This document shows, in pieces, positions 5,658 to 15,618 of a DNA stretch of 25,984 nt. The notes below the pieces were generated by a model. It was not told the DNA's origin, made no database searches, and saw only the letters and a program-made list of their open reading frames with translations. The stretch covers positions 1-25,984 of the forward strand of contig CAZGKF010000046.1 in assembly GCA_964526475.1 (NCBI GenBank), in the 5' to 3' direction. The position numbers were made by a program, and so were the translations under genes. The stretch comes from CAYVTV01 sp964526475. Its GTDB lineage: Bacteria; Bacteroidota; Bacteroidia; Bacteroidales; GCA-2748055. How positions within the stretch are numbered: position 1 is the stretch's first letter; the number at the start of each line of letters is the position of its first letter.

Positions 5658-6353
5658 ATGACCAGACTGACGAAAAACAGGAAGATAGCAATAGAGAAGA
5701 TTGAAGAAGGAAAACTCTATAAACTGTCTGAAGCTGCAGAAAAGGTTAAAGATATTTCGAAAACCAGATTTGATGCATCGGTAGATCTCAATGTACGCCT
5801 GGGCGTAGATCCGAGAAAAGCCAACCAGATGGTTCGTGGAGTCGTAACCCTCCCTCACGGTACAGGAAAGCAAGTCAGGGTTTTGGCACTATGTACACCC
5901 GATAAGGAGGAAGAAGCTAAAAATGCAGGAGCTGATTATATCGGACTTGATGAGTATATTGAAAAGATTGAAAAGGGATGGACAGATGTTGATGTAATTA
6001 TCACCATGCCATCTGTAATGGGGAAAGTTGGAAAACTCGGAAAGATACTTGGTCCCAGAGGACTAATGCCAAACCCTAAAAGTGGTACCGTTACTATGGA
6101 TATAGGTAAAGCCGTTCAGGAAGTGAAAATGGGTAAAATCGATTTTAAAGTTGATAAATTCGGTATTATTCACGCTTCTGTTGGTAAGGTATCCTTTAGT
6201 CCGCAGCAGATTTCAGATAATGCCAGGGAGTTCATCTCCACTATAGTTAAATTAAAACCTTCTGCAGCAAAAGGAACTTACATTAAAAGTATTTACATGT
6301 CCAGCACAATGAGCCCGGGTATCAGAATCGATGCTAAAGCTGTCGACGAATAA
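5658..6353 (+). CDS. rplA: 50S ribosomal protein uL1
   Basis: The 231-residue protein is a full-length L1. It begins with the helical N-terminus, contains FDASVDLNVRLGVDPRKANQ, and carries the family signature KLGKILGPRGLMPNPKSGTV in the middle. L1 forms the mobile stalk that guides deacylated tRNA out of the E site, and it often represses its own operon. It is tightly spaced with rplK upstream and rplJ downstream (28 bases). Confidence 0.97.
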   Translation: MTRLTKNRKIAIEKIEEGKLYKLSEAAEKVKDISKTRFDASVDLNVRLGVDPRKANQMVRGVVTLPHGTGKQVRVLALCTPDKEEEAKNAGADYIGLDEYIEKIEKGWTDVDVIITMPSVMGKVGKLGKILGPRGLMPNPKSGTVTMDIGKAVQEVKMGKIDFKVDKFGIIHASVGKVSFSPQQISDNAREFISTIVKLKPSAAKGTYIKSIYMSSTMSPGIRIDAKAVDE

Positions 6354-6381
6354 TTTAAACCGTACAAAGATCTCTGTAATT

Positions 6382-6900
6382 ATGAGAAGAGAAGAAAAGG
6401 ATACAATAATTAACGACCTTTTAGATAAAATTACCAGTTCAAAGCATTTCTACATTGCTGATATTTCCGGACTTAATGCCGAAGATACCGCCAGGTTGAG
6501 AAGAACATGCTTCGAAAGGGAAATAGGACTTCTGGTCGTTAAAAATACACTACTCAGAAAGGCAATGGAAAAAGCCCAACTGGATTTTTCCCCGCTGTAT
6601 GAAATTCTAAAAGATTCTACATCAATCATGTTTTCCGAATCCGGTAATAAACCGGCTAAACTTATCAGGGAATTTCGTAAAAAATACGAAAAACCTTTAC
6701 TGAAAGGAGCATTTGTAGAAGAATCTTTTTATCTGGGTGATAATCAACTGGAAACTTTGGCCAATATCAAATCTAAGGACGAGTTACTGGCTGATTTACT
6801 CTTATTGCTCCAATCGCCAATGAAAAATTTGCTTTCAGGTATATCAACCCCTGGAAGACAGTTGGCAGGGGCTCTGAAAACAATAACTGAAAAGGAATAG
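6382..6900 (+). CDS. rplJ: 50S ribosomal protein uL10
   Basis: The product from the ATG at 6382 has 172 residues and starts MRREEKDTIINDLLDKI. The L10 core includes FYIADISGLNAEDTARLRR and LLVVKNTLLRKAMEKA. The C-terminal helices (SPMKNLLSGISTPGRQLAGA) bind L7/L12 dimers. An in-frame ATG at 6331 lies inside rplA and would add 17 residues unlike L10, so it is rejected. There is no room for a long L10-L12 leader between rplA and rplJ. Confidence 0.96.
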   Translation: MRREEKDTIINDLLDKITSSKHFYIADISGLNAEDTARLRRTCFEREIGLLVVKNTLLRKAMEKAQLDFSPLYEILKDSTSIMFSESGNKPAKLIREFRKKYEKPLLKGAFVEESFYLGDNQLETLANIKSKDELLADLLLLLQSPMKNLLSGISTPGRQLAGALKTITEKE

Positions 6901-6924
6901 TAATAACATTTAAAATTTAATAAA

Positions 6925-7302
6925 ATGGCTGATATTAATGCAATTGCAGACCAATTAGTAGAGTTAACCGTTAAAGAAGTTAATGATTTACTTACAGTTC
7001 TGAAAGATAAACATGGTATTGAACCCGCTGCTGCAGCTGTTGCTGTTGCAGGTCCTGCTGCAGCAGGTGATGTCGCAGCTGAAGTGGAAAAAAACACATT
7101 TGACGTGATATTGAAAGCACCTGGAGGAGCAAAACTTCAAATTGTTAAACTTGTCAAAGATATTACAGGTCTGGGACTGAAAGAAGCTAAGGCGGTTGTC
7201 GATGCTGCTCCTTCCCCGGTTAAGGAAGGTATATCAAAAGAAGAGGCTCAGTCTGTTAAAGCACAATTGGAAGACGCCGGAGCAGAAGTTGAACTTAAAT
7301 AA
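6925..7302 (+). CDS. rplL: 50S ribosomal protein bL12 (L7/L12)
   Basis: The 125-residue protein has the usual layout. An N-terminal dimerisation helix pair is followed by an alanine-rich hinge (about residues 36-56) and a C-terminal domain containing FDVILKAPGGAKLQIVK and GLGLKEAKAVVDAAP. L7/L12 dimers on the L10 stalk recruit translational GTPases such as the EF-Tu encoded upstream. The attenuator-like hairpin downstream would allow this gene to be expressed above rpoB. Confidence 0.97.
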   Translation: MADINAIADQLVELTVKEVNDLLTVLKDKHGIEPAAAAVAVAGPAAAGDVAAEVEKNTFDVILKAPGGAKLQIVKLVKDITGLGLKEAKAVVDAAPSPVKEGISKEEAQSVKAQLEDAGAEVELK

Positions 7303-7324
7303 AACTGAATCTTTATACTATACA

Positions 7325-7364
7325 GGTTTAGTGTTCAGGGAGTACCCGAACACTAAGCCTTTTT
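7325..7364 (+). terminator. rplL-rpoB hairpin, candidate attenuator
   Basis: A 12-bp stem (7325-7336 with 7348-7359, one G-T pair) is capped by a further GGG/CCC stem with loop AGTA and a bulged A. TTTTT (7360-7364) follows directly. The form is that of an intrinsic terminator, placed 22 bases after the rplL stop and 45 bases before rpoB. rpoB has no visible promoter of its own in the gap. Partial read-through here would set the ratio of ribosomal protein to RNA polymerase expression, as the rplL-rpoB attenuator does in Escherichia coli. Confidence 0.75.
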
Positions 7365-7409
7365 GCTATTTTATCCGCTTAAGTTCAATAATTATATACA
7401 TTAGTATAA

Positions 7410-10400
7410 ATGTCTACTGCAAACCAAGTTAAAAGAATTAATTTCGCCTCTTCAAAAAATCAACTTGAATACCCTGATTTTCTTGAAGTTCAGCTAAAAT
7501 CTTTCAGGGATTTTTTTCAGCTTGAAACTACTCCCGAAAACAGAAAAAAAGAAGGTCTGTACCAGGTCTTTCAGGATAATTTTCCCATCTCCGATGCACG
7601 TAATAATTTTGTTCTGGAATTTCTCGACTATTATGTTGACCCTCCCAGATATTCTATTGATGAATGCCTGGAGAGGGGCCTTACCTACAGTGTTCCTCTG
7701 AAAGCCAAACTTAAGCTTTATTGCACTGATCCTGAACATGAAGATTTCGATACTGTAATTCAGGATGTTTATCTTGGAACTGTTCCCTATATGACAGACA
7801 GGGGGATTTTTGTAATTAATGGCGCTGAAAGAGTTGTTGTTTCTCAGTTGCACAGATCCCCGGGTGTATTTTTTGGTCAGAGCCTGCATGCAAACGGCAC
7901 TAAACTATATTCCGCGCGTATAATACCTTTTAAGGGCTCATGGATCGAATTTGCTACTGACATTAACAATGTAATGTATGCTTATATCGATAGAAAGAAA
8001 AAATTACCGGTTACTACACTTTTAAGAGCAATAGGATACGAGAGTGATAAGGATATCCTTGAAATTTTTGGTCTTGCTGATGAGGTTAAGGTTACGAAAG
8101 CAGGAATTAAAAAACTTGTAGGAGCCAGGTTGGCGGCACGTGTTCTTAAAACCTGGGTTGAAGATTTTGTTGATGAAGATACCGGTGAAGTTGTTTCTAT
8201 AGAACGTAACGAGGTAATCATAGACAGAGAAACTGTACTTGAAAATGATCATATTGATTTGATCCTCGAGTCCGGAGCCAAGGCAATTCTTATTCATAAA
8301 GAAGGAGCTAACATTGCCGATTTTGCTATAATTTATAATACCCTTCAGAAAGATCCGTGTAACAGCGAGAAGGAAGCAGTGATGCATATATACAGGCAAC
8401 TGCGAAATTCAGAGCCACCTGATGAGGCAACAGCAAGAGATGTTATTGATAAACTGTTCTTTTCCGATAAGCGCTATGATCTTGGAGAGGTTGGCCGGTA
8501 CAGGTTAAATAAGAAATTAAACCTCGATATAGGCTCTGATATAAGGATACTTAGCAGGGAAGATATGATTGCAATAATCAGCTATCTTATTCAACTTATA
8601 AACTCAAGGAGTGATGTTGATGATATAGATCATCTTAGCAACAGGCGTGTCCGTACAGTAGGCGAACAGCTGATGAACCAGTTTAGTGTTGGTCTGGCCA
8701 GAATGGCGCGAACCATACGTGAAAGGATGAACGTGAGGGATAATGAAGTATTCACTCCAATAGACCTTATAAATTCAAAGACTCTTTCTTCTGTTATCAA
8801 TTCATTTTTTGGAACAAATCAACTATCACAGTTCATGGATCAAACAAATCCTCTGGCTGAGATGACACATAAAAGAAGAATGTCAGCACTCGGTCCCGGT
8901 GGATTATCGCGTGAAAGAGCAGGTTTCGAGGTTCGGGATGTTCATTACACACATTACGGACGCCTTTGTCCTATCGAAACTCCTGAAGGACCTAATATTG
9001 GTCTTATCTCCTCACTTTGCGTTTATGCAAAAATTAATTCACTCGGTTTCATTGAAACTCCATACCGTAAGATTAAGGAAGGGAAAGTTAATTATGCTAA
9101 TGATGGAATGGTATTTATGACTGCTGAGGAGGAGGAAGAACAGATTATAGCACAGGCAAATGCCCGGATTGATGATGAGGGTAAATTTATTGATTCCAGA
9201 GTTAAAGCCAGATTTAACGGGGATTTTCCTTTGGCAGAAAAAACGAAGGTTGATTATATTGATGTTGCGCCTAACCAGATAGCTTCCATTGCAGCTTCCC
9301 TTATCCCTTTCCTTGAGCATGACGATGCCAACAGAGCTCTTATGGGATCGAACATGATGCGACAAGCTGTACCTCTGTTAAATCCTGAAGCACCTATTGT
9401 GGGAACAGGTATTGAGTACGAACTTGTAAGAGATTCACGTTTACAAATTGCTGCTGATGGAGACGGAGTAGTTGAATTCGTCGATGCTAATGAGATTGTT
9501 ATCCGATACAACCGTTCAGCAGAGGAGAAATTTGTCAGCTTTGATGATGAGATCAAGAGGTATAAACTGCCTAAATACAGAAAAACAAATCAGAATACCT
9601 GTGTTAATCTTTCCCCGATCGTAATAAAAGGGCAGAAAGTTAAAAAAGGACAAATACTCACAGAAGGTTACGGAACCAGAAAGGGTGAACTTGCTCTTGG
9701 CAGGAACCTTATGGTGGCATTTATGCCCTGGAAAGGGTACAATTTCGAGGATGCTATTGTTATCTCCGAACGCCTTGTTCGTGAAGATGTATTTACTTCA
9801 GTACATATAGACGAGTACCTTTTGGAAGTCAGAGACACAAAACGCGGACTGGAAGAATTAACATCCGATATTCCAAATATCAGTGAAGAGGCTACCCGGA
9901 ATCTTGATGAAAACGGACTTATCAGAATTGGAGCAGAAGTCCAGCCCGGAGATATTCTGATCGGGAAAATCACTCCAAAAGGGGAGTCTGATCCTTCCCC
10001 GGAAGAGAAACTCTTAAGGGCAATATTTGGTGATAAAGCCGGCGATGTGAAGGATGCTTCACTAAAAGCCGGACCATCATTATATGGTGTTGTTATTGAT
10101 AAAAAACTTTTTTCGAGATCTATAAAAGATCGCAAATCAAAGTTCGGCATTAAACCGATAATTGATAAGATCGATGAGGAGTTTACCAGAAATGTGGAAG
10201 AGCTTAGAAATAAACTTACTGATAAAATATTTATCCTTGTTAATGGGAAAACTTCACAAGGGGTAAAGGATTATTATGGCAAAGAAGTAATTGCCAAGGG
10301 AGTAAAGTTTACTCAAAGAACTTTGCAGGAACTGGATTACAATAATATTAACCCTAATAAATGGACAACCGACAAGGAAAAGAATGATACTATCAGGAAC

Positions 10401-11222
10401 CTTCTTCATAATTATATGTCTAAATATAAGGAGATTGATGGTGTTTACAAGCGTAAGAAATACAATGTTACAATTGGTGACGAGTTGCCAACAGGAATTA
10501 TAAGGCTTGCCAAAGTATATATAGCTAAGAAAAGAAAAGTTACAGTTGGGGACAAAATGGCTGGCCGGCATGGTAACAAAGGTATAATTGCAAAGATTGT
10601 TCGTGAGGAGGATATGCCATTCCTTCAAGATGGCACACCTGTTGATATTGTACTTAATCCTCTTGGAGTACCTTCCCGAATGAACCTCGGACAGATTTAT
10701 GAGACTGTTCTCGGATGGGCAGGGAAAGAATTAGGATTGACTTTTTCTTCTCCCATTTTTGATGGTGCCAGAATTGATCAGATAACTGAATATACAGATC
10801 AGGCAGTACTTCCGAAATTTGGTAAAACATATCTGTACGACGGACAAACCGGTGACAGATATGACCAGGCAGCAACTGTAGGGATTATTTACATGCTTAA
10901 GCTGGGACATATGGTTGAGGATAAGATGCATGCAAGATCAATAGGCCCTTATTCACTTATTACCCAACAACCTTTGGGAGGTAAGGCCCAGTTTGGCGGT
11001 CAAAGATTTGGAGAAATGGAAGTATGGGCCATTGAAGCATTTGGAGCTGCCAATATATTGCAGGAGATCCTTACAGTTAAGTCTGATGATGTAGTTGGAC
11101 GTGCCAAAGCCTATGAAGCAATAGTTAAAGGCGAGCCCATGCCCTACCCCGGTATTCCGGAGTCCCTTAATGTATTACTTCATGAACTTAGAGGGCTCGG
11201 ACTCAGCGTTAACCTTGTATAA
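7410..11222 (+). CDS. rpoB: DNA-directed RNA polymerase subunit beta
   Basis: The 1270-residue protein is a complete beta subunit, in the size range of Bacteroidota. The rifampicin-binding region is NQLSQFMDQTNPLAEMTHKR. Asp477, His487 and Ser492 correspond to Escherichia coli Asp516, His526 and Ser531, so no classical resistance substitution is visible at those sites. Other conserved blocks are CPIETPEGPNIGLI, GYNFEDAIVISERLV, KVTVGDKMAGRHGNKG and, near the C-terminus, QPLGGKAQFGGQRFGEME. It differs from the Escherichia coli region by N518T, S522A, I524M and I530M equivalents. rpoC follows after 72 bases. Confidence 0.98.
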   Translation: MSTANQVKRINFASSKNQLEYPDFLEVQLKSFRDFFQLETTPENRKKEGLYQVFQDNFPISDARNNFVLEFLDYYVDPPRYSIDECLERGLTYSVPLKAKLKLYCTDPEHEDFDTVIQDVYLGTVPYMTDRGIFVINGAERVVVSQLHRSPGVFFGQSLHANGTKLYSARIIPFKGSWIEFATDINNVMYAYIDRKKKLPVTTLLRAIGYESDKDILEIFGLADEVKVTKAGIKKLVGARLAARVLKTWVEDFVDEDTGEVVSIERNEVIIDRETVLENDHIDLILESGAKAILIHKEGANIADFAIIYNTLQKDPCNSEKEAVMHIYRQLRNSEPPDEATARDVIDKLFFSDKRYDLGEVGRYRLNKKLNLDIGSDIRILSREDMIAIISYLIQLINSRSDVDDIDHLSNRRVRTVGEQLMNQFSVGLARMARTIRERMNVRDNEVFTPIDLINSKTLSSVINSFFGTNQLSQFMDQTNPLAEMTHKRRMSALGPGGLSRERAGFEVRDVHYTHYGRLCPIETPEGPNIGLISSLCVYAKINSLGFIETPYRKIKEGKVNYANDGMVFMTAEEEEEQIIAQANARIDDEGKFIDSRVKARFNGDFPLAEKTKVDYIDVAPNQIASIAASLIPFLEHDDANRALMGSNMMRQAVPLLNPEAPIVGTGIEYELVRDSRLQIAADGDGVVEFVDANEIVIRYNRSAEEKFVSFDDEIKRYKLPKYRKTNQNTCVNLSPIVIKGQKVKKGQILTEGYGTRKGELALGRNLMVAFMPWKGYNFEDAIVISERLVREDVFTSVHIDEYLLEVRDTKRGLEELTSDIPNISEEATRNLDENGLIRIGAEVQPGDILIGKITPKGESDPSPEEKLLRAIFGDKAGDVKDASLKAGPSLYGVVIDKKLFSRSIKDRKSKFGIKPIIDKIDEEFTRNVEELRNKLTDKIFILVNGKTSQGVKDYYGKEVIAKGVKFTQRTLQELDYNNINPNKWTTDKEKNDTIRNLLHNYMSKYKEIDGVYKRKKYNVTIGDELPTGIIRLAKVYIAKKRKVTVGDKMAGRHGNKGIIAKIVREEDMPFLQDGTPVDIVLNPLGVPSRMNLGQIYETVLGWAGKELGLTFSSPIFDGARIDQITEYTDQAVLPKFGKTYLYDGQTGDRYDQAATVGIIYMLKLGHMVEDKMHARSIGPYSLITQQPLGGKAQFGGQRFGEMEVWAIEAFGAANILQEILTVKSDDVVGRAKAYEAIVKGEPMPYPGIPESLNVLLHELRGLGLSVNLV

Positions 11223-11294
11223 TATCGAACAAAATCTGGTATATAAACCGGACAAGGATTTGTGCTTATTTTTTAACAGTAAAATTTTCAACAT

Positions 11295-14200
11295 ATGTCA
11301 TTCAAAAAGAATATTAAGGATAAGTCAAGTTTTACAAAAATTACAATTGGTCTTGCTTCTCCCGAAGAAATACTTGAACGTTCAAGTGGAGAAGTACTTA
11401 AACCTGAAACAATAAACTACCGGACATATAAACCTGAACGTGACGGGCTCTTTTGTGAAAGAATCTTCGGGCCAATTAAGGATTACGAATGCCATTGCGG
11501 GAAATATAAAAGGATAAGGTATAAGGGAATTGTTTGCGACCGTTGCGGTGTTGAAGTTACGGAGAAAAAGGTAAGAAGAGAAAGAATGGGGCACATATCC
11601 CTTGTAGTTCCTGTTGCACACATCTGGTATTTTAAAACCCTCCCTAATAAAATAGGATATCTTCTCGGTCTTCCTACAAAAAAACTCGATTCGATTATTT
11701 ATTATGAGAGATATGTTGTAATTAATCCTGGCATTAAAGAAGCCGATGGAGTCAATTACCTTGATTTTCTTACTGAAGAAGAATATATGGATATTCTTGA
11801 TTCACTTCCTAAGGAGAACCAGTTTCTTGAAGATGATAATCCTGATAAATTCATTGCGGGTATGGGTGCTGAGGCATTATTTGATCTTCTTAGAAGAATG
11901 GATTTGGATAGCATGAGCTACGATCTTCGTCATAAAGCAAATAATGAAACTTCTCAGCAAAGAAAGAATGAAGCACTGAAAAGACTACAGGTTGTGGAAG
12001 CTTTCAGAGAGTCGAAAGGAGTAAACAGGGCTGAATGGATGATCGTAAAAGTAGTTCCTGTGATCCCTCCGGAACTAAGGCCTCTGGTCCCACTTGATGG
12101 TGGACGTTTTGCCACATCTGATCTTAATGATCTCTACAGACGTGTTATCATCCGAAATAATCGGTTAAAAAGGCTAATTGAAATCAAAGCTCCTGAAGTT
12201 ATACTGAGAAATGAAAAACGTATGCTTCAGGAAGCTGTTGACTCATTGTTCGATAATTCAAGAAAATCCAATGCTGTTAAAACAGACGCGAACAGGCCAC
12301 TTAAATCTCTTAGCGATAGTCTGAAGGGTAAGCAGGGAAGGTTTCGTCAAAATCTTTTAGGAAAAAGGGTTGATTACTCAGCCCGTTCAGTAATAGTTGT
12401 CGGACCGGAGCTAAAGCTGCATGAATGTGGTATCCCTAAGGATATGGCTGCCGAATTATATAAGCCCTTTATTATAAGGAAACTTATAGAAAGAGGGATT
12501 GTAAAAACTGTAAAATCTGCAAAAAAGATTGTTGACAGAAAGGATCCTGTTGTATGGGATATCCTTGAAAATGTACTTAAGGGACACCCGGTTTTATTAA
12601 ACCGTGCTCCAACCCTGCACCGTTTGGGGATTCAATCTTTTCAACCTAAACTTATTGAAGGTAAAGCTATTCAACTCCACCCTCTTGTGTGTACTGCTTT
12701 TAATGCTGATTTCGATGGTGACCAGATGGCAGTGCATCTTCCGCTCGGGAATGCAGCAATTCTGGAGGCTCAGATTCTAATGCTTGCATCACATAATATC
12801 CTGAACCCTGCAAATGGAGCGCCTATTGCGGTACCATCACAAGACATGGTACTTGGGCTCTACTATATCACAAAGGCTAGAAAAAACACTCCTGAGAATC
12901 CTGTAAGGGGAGAAGGACTTGTTTTCTATTCAGCTGAAGAAGTCGTTATTGCGTATAACGAAAAGAAAGTTGACCTTCATGCTATCATTAAAGTTCGTAT
13001 TCCTGAAAGAAAAAATGAAGAAATATCATGGAGTATAATTGAAACTACCGTTGGAAGAGTGATATTTAATGAAATGGTGCCAATAGAAATTGGATTTATC
13101 AATGAAGTACTTACAAAAAAATCACTCAGAGACATTATCGGGATAGTACTATCCAGGACCGGGACTGCAGCTACAGCCAAATTTCTCGATGACATTAAAG
13201 ACCTTGGATTTGAAATGGCATTTCGTGGAGGGCTGTCGTTTAATCTCGATGATGTAATTGTGCCTGCTGATAAAGAAAAACTTGTTAGTGAAGGTTACGA
13301 ACAGGTTGATGAGGTATATTCTAATTACAATGCCGGTTTTATTACAAATAATGAAAGATACAATCAGATTATTGATATCTGGACTCATACAAATGCCAAA
13401 CTTACAACCACCTTGCTGAAACAGTTATCATCGGATAATGAAGGATTTAATTCTGTGTATATGATGCTTGATTCCGGGGCGCGTGGTTCCAAAGAGCAAA
13501 TACGTCAGCTTTCAGGTATGAGGGGACTTATGGCAAAACCCCAGAAATCGGGAGCCGCCAGTTCTGAAATTATAGAAAACCCAATCCTGTCGAATTTTAA
13601 GGAGGGGTTATCAGTTCTTGAATATTTTATTTCAACTCACGGTGCAAGAAAAGGACTTGCAGATACTGCACTTAAAACAGCTGACGCCGGTTATCTGACC
13701 CGAAGACTTGTTGATGTTTCTCAGGATGTTATCATTACTGAGAATGACTGCGGAACTTTGAGGGGATTAATTGCAACAGCGATTAAAAAGAATGAGGAAG
13801 TAGTTGAAACCCTTTATGAAAGAATTCTGGGAAGAACCACTGTACATGATATTTTTCATCCGCTGACCGGAGAACTTATTATCGGAGCCGGAGATGAAAT
13901 AAACGAGGAAATATCTGGACTTATTGAAGATTCACCTGTTGAACAGGTCGAAATTCGTTCGGTGCTTACATGTGAATCCAAAAAGGGTGTATGTGCAAAA
14001 TGCTATGGTCGTAATCTTTCAACCAGTAAAATGGTTCAGATTGGAGAAGCTGTAGGTGTCATTGCTGCACAATCAATAGGGGAACCTGGCACACAGCTGA
14101 CACTCCGTACTTTTCACGTAGGAGGTACCGCATCTAATATTACTTCTGAATCAAAAATTATTGCAAAATACAGTGGAATTGCTGTAATGGAAGAACTAAG

Positions 14201-15599
14201 GACGGTAGCGAAAACAGATATTGAAACCGGAAATAAAATTGATGTCGTTATAGGAAGACTTGCTGAATTAAGAATTGTTGATAAAAATACAGGAATAGCT
14301 CTTTCCACTCATAATATTCCGTATAGCTCAAGGTTATATATCAAACCCGGTATTGAAGTAAAGAAAGGAGATCTTATATGTGAGTGGGATCCTTATAATG
14401 CAGTTATTATCTCTGAGGTTGACGGTAAAGTAGAGTTTGATTATGTTATTGATGGGATTACTTTCAGGGAAGAATCTGATGAACAGACGGGTTACAGGGA
14501 AAAGGTTATTATTGAAACCAGAGATAAAACAAAGAATCCTATGATAAAGATTGTAGGATCAGGTAAGAATGAGATCAAATCTTACAATCTTCCGGTTGGA
14601 GCCCATATTGCAGTTAATAACGGAGATTTAATTAAGTCGGGGGATGTTCTTGTGAAAATTCCCAGAGCTGTTGGTAAATCCGGTGATATTACAGGAGGCC
14701 TCCCGAGAGTAACTGAATTGTTTGAAGCAAGGAATCCTTCTAATCCCGCTGTCGTATCTGAAATTGACGGTGAAGTTTCTTTTGGAAAGGTAAAAAGAGG
14801 TAACCGTGAGATCATCATCACATCCAGAACAGGCCAGGAGAAGAAATACCTTGTGCCCTTATCAAGACAGATACTTGTTCAGGAAAATGATTTTGTAAGA
14901 GCAGGAATACCCCTCTCCGATGGAGCTATCACTCCTTCAGATATTCTGGCAATAAAGGGGCCTACACAAGTTCAGGAATATATTGTTAATGAAGTACAGG
15001 AAGTATATCGTCTTCAGGGAGTAAAAATTAACGATAAACATTTTGAAATTATTGTGCGCCAGATGATGAGAAAAGTTGAAATTATTGACCCTGGAGATAC
15101 GAGATTTCTTGAAAAACAGATTGTTGATAAGTGGGCATTTATGGATGAAAATGACTGGATTTATGCTAAAAAAATTGTAATTGATCCTGGTGAAAGCCAG
15201 ACTCTGCGTCCGGGACAGATTATTACCGCAAGAAAACTTAGAGATGAAAATTCTGTTCTCAAACGGAAAGACATGAAGCTTGTAGATGCACGCGATGCTG
15301 TTCCGGCAACATCAAGCCAGATTCTGCAGGGAATAACAAGAGCTGCATTGCAGACAAAAAGCTTTTTCTCCGCAGCTTCATTCCAGGAAACCACTAAAGT
15401 ACTTAATGAGGCAGCTATACTTGGCAAAATTGATTACCTTGAAGGTCTTAAGGAAAATGTTATTGTTGGTCATCTTATTCCAGCAGGAACAGGTATAAGA
15501 GATTATCAGAATCTTGTAGTTGGCTCCCGTGAAGAATATGAAAGACTAATTGAGTCTGGTACAAAAAAAGAAGCAGTTGAGGAGTCGGAAGAAATTTAA
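11295..15599 (+). CDS. rpoC: DNA-directed RNA polymerase subunit beta'
   Basis: The 1434-residue protein is full length. The N-terminal zinc ribbon uses Cys66, Cys68, Cys81 and Cys84 (CHCGKY and CDRCG). The active-site motif NADFDGD holds the three Mg-binding aspartates Asp472, Asp474 and Asp476. The second zinc site is Cys819, Cys893, Cys900 and Cys903. The trigger-loop/bridge-helix region includes MRGLMAKPQKSGAASSEIIE and GAARKGL-like HGARKGLADTALKTADAGYL. The C-terminus contains QILQGITRAALQTKSFFSAA and ends in an acidic tail. DUF3467 follows after 19 bases, so the two are probably co-transcribed. Confidence 0.98.
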   Translation: MSFKKNIKDKSSFTKITIGLASPEEILERSSGEVLKPETINYRTYKPERDGLFCERIFGPIKDYECHCGKYKRIRYKGIVCDRCGVEVTEKKVRRERMGHISLVVPVAHIWYFKTLPNKIGYLLGLPTKKLDSIIYYERYVVINPGIKEADGVNYLDFLTEEEYMDILDSLPKENQFLEDDNPDKFIAGMGAEALFDLLRRMDLDSMSYDLRHKANNETSQQRKNEALKRLQVVEAFRESKGVNRAEWMIVKVVPVIPPELRPLVPLDGGRFATSDLNDLYRRVIIRNNRLKRLIEIKAPEVILRNEKRMLQEAVDSLFDNSRKSNAVKTDANRPLKSLSDSLKGKQGRFRQNLLGKRVDYSARSVIVVGPELKLHECGIPKDMAAELYKPFIIRKLIERGIVKTVKSAKKIVDRKDPVVWDILENVLKGHPVLLNRAPTLHRLGIQSFQPKLIEGKAIQLHPLVCTAFNADFDGDQMAVHLPLGNAAILEAQILMLASHNILNPANGAPIAVPSQDMVLGLYYITKARKNTPENPVRGEGLVFYSAEEVVIAYNEKKVDLHAIIKVRIPERKNEEISWSIIETTVGRVIFNEMVPIEIGFINEVLTKKSLRDIIGIVLSRTGTAATAKFLDDIKDLGFEMAFRGGLSFNLDDVIVPADKEKLVSEGYEQVDEVYSNYNAGFITNNERYNQIIDIWTHTNAKLTTTLLKQLSSDNEGFNSVYMMLDSGARGSKEQIRQLSGMRGLMAKPQKSGAASSEIIENPILSNFKEGLSVLEYFISTHGARKGLADTALKTADAGYLTRRLVDVSQDVIITENDCGTLRGLIATAIKKNEEVVETLYERILGRTTVHDIFHPLTGELIIGAGDEINEEISGLIEDSPVEQVEIRSVLTCESKKGVCAKCYGRNLSTSKMVQIGEAVGVIAAQSIGEPGTQLTLRTFHVGGTASNITSESKIIAKYSGIAVMEELRTVAKTDIETGNKIDVVIGRLAELRIVDKNTGIALSTHNIPYSSRLYIKPGIEVKKGDLICEWDPYNAVIISEVDGKVEFDYVIDGITFREESDEQTGYREKVIIETRDKTKNPMIKIVGSGKNEIKSYNLPVGAHIAVNNGDLIKSGDVLVKIPRAVGKSGDITGGLPRVTELFEARNPSNPAVVSEIDGEVSFGKVKRGNREIIITSRTGQEKKYLVPLSRQILVQENDFVRAGIPLSDGAITPSDILAIKGPTQVQEYIVNEVQEVYRLQGVKINDKHFEIIVRQMMRKVEIIDPGDTRFLEKQIVDKWAFMDENDWIYAKKIVIDPGESQTLRPGQIITARKLRDENSVLKRKDMKLVDARDAVPATSSQILQGITRAALQTKSFFSAASFQETTKVLNEAAILGKIDYLEGLKENVIVGHLIPAGTGIRDYQNLVVGSREEYERLIESGTKKEAVEESEEI

Positions 15600-15618
15600 G
15601 CCCTTAAAATATAATTAT

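Noticed and set aside
3530..10150. Long reverse-strand frames opposite tuf, rpoB and rpoC
   Set aside because: They mirror the codon structure of highly conserved genes, contain low-complexity Ser/Thr/Pro-rich translations, and have no promoter or start context.
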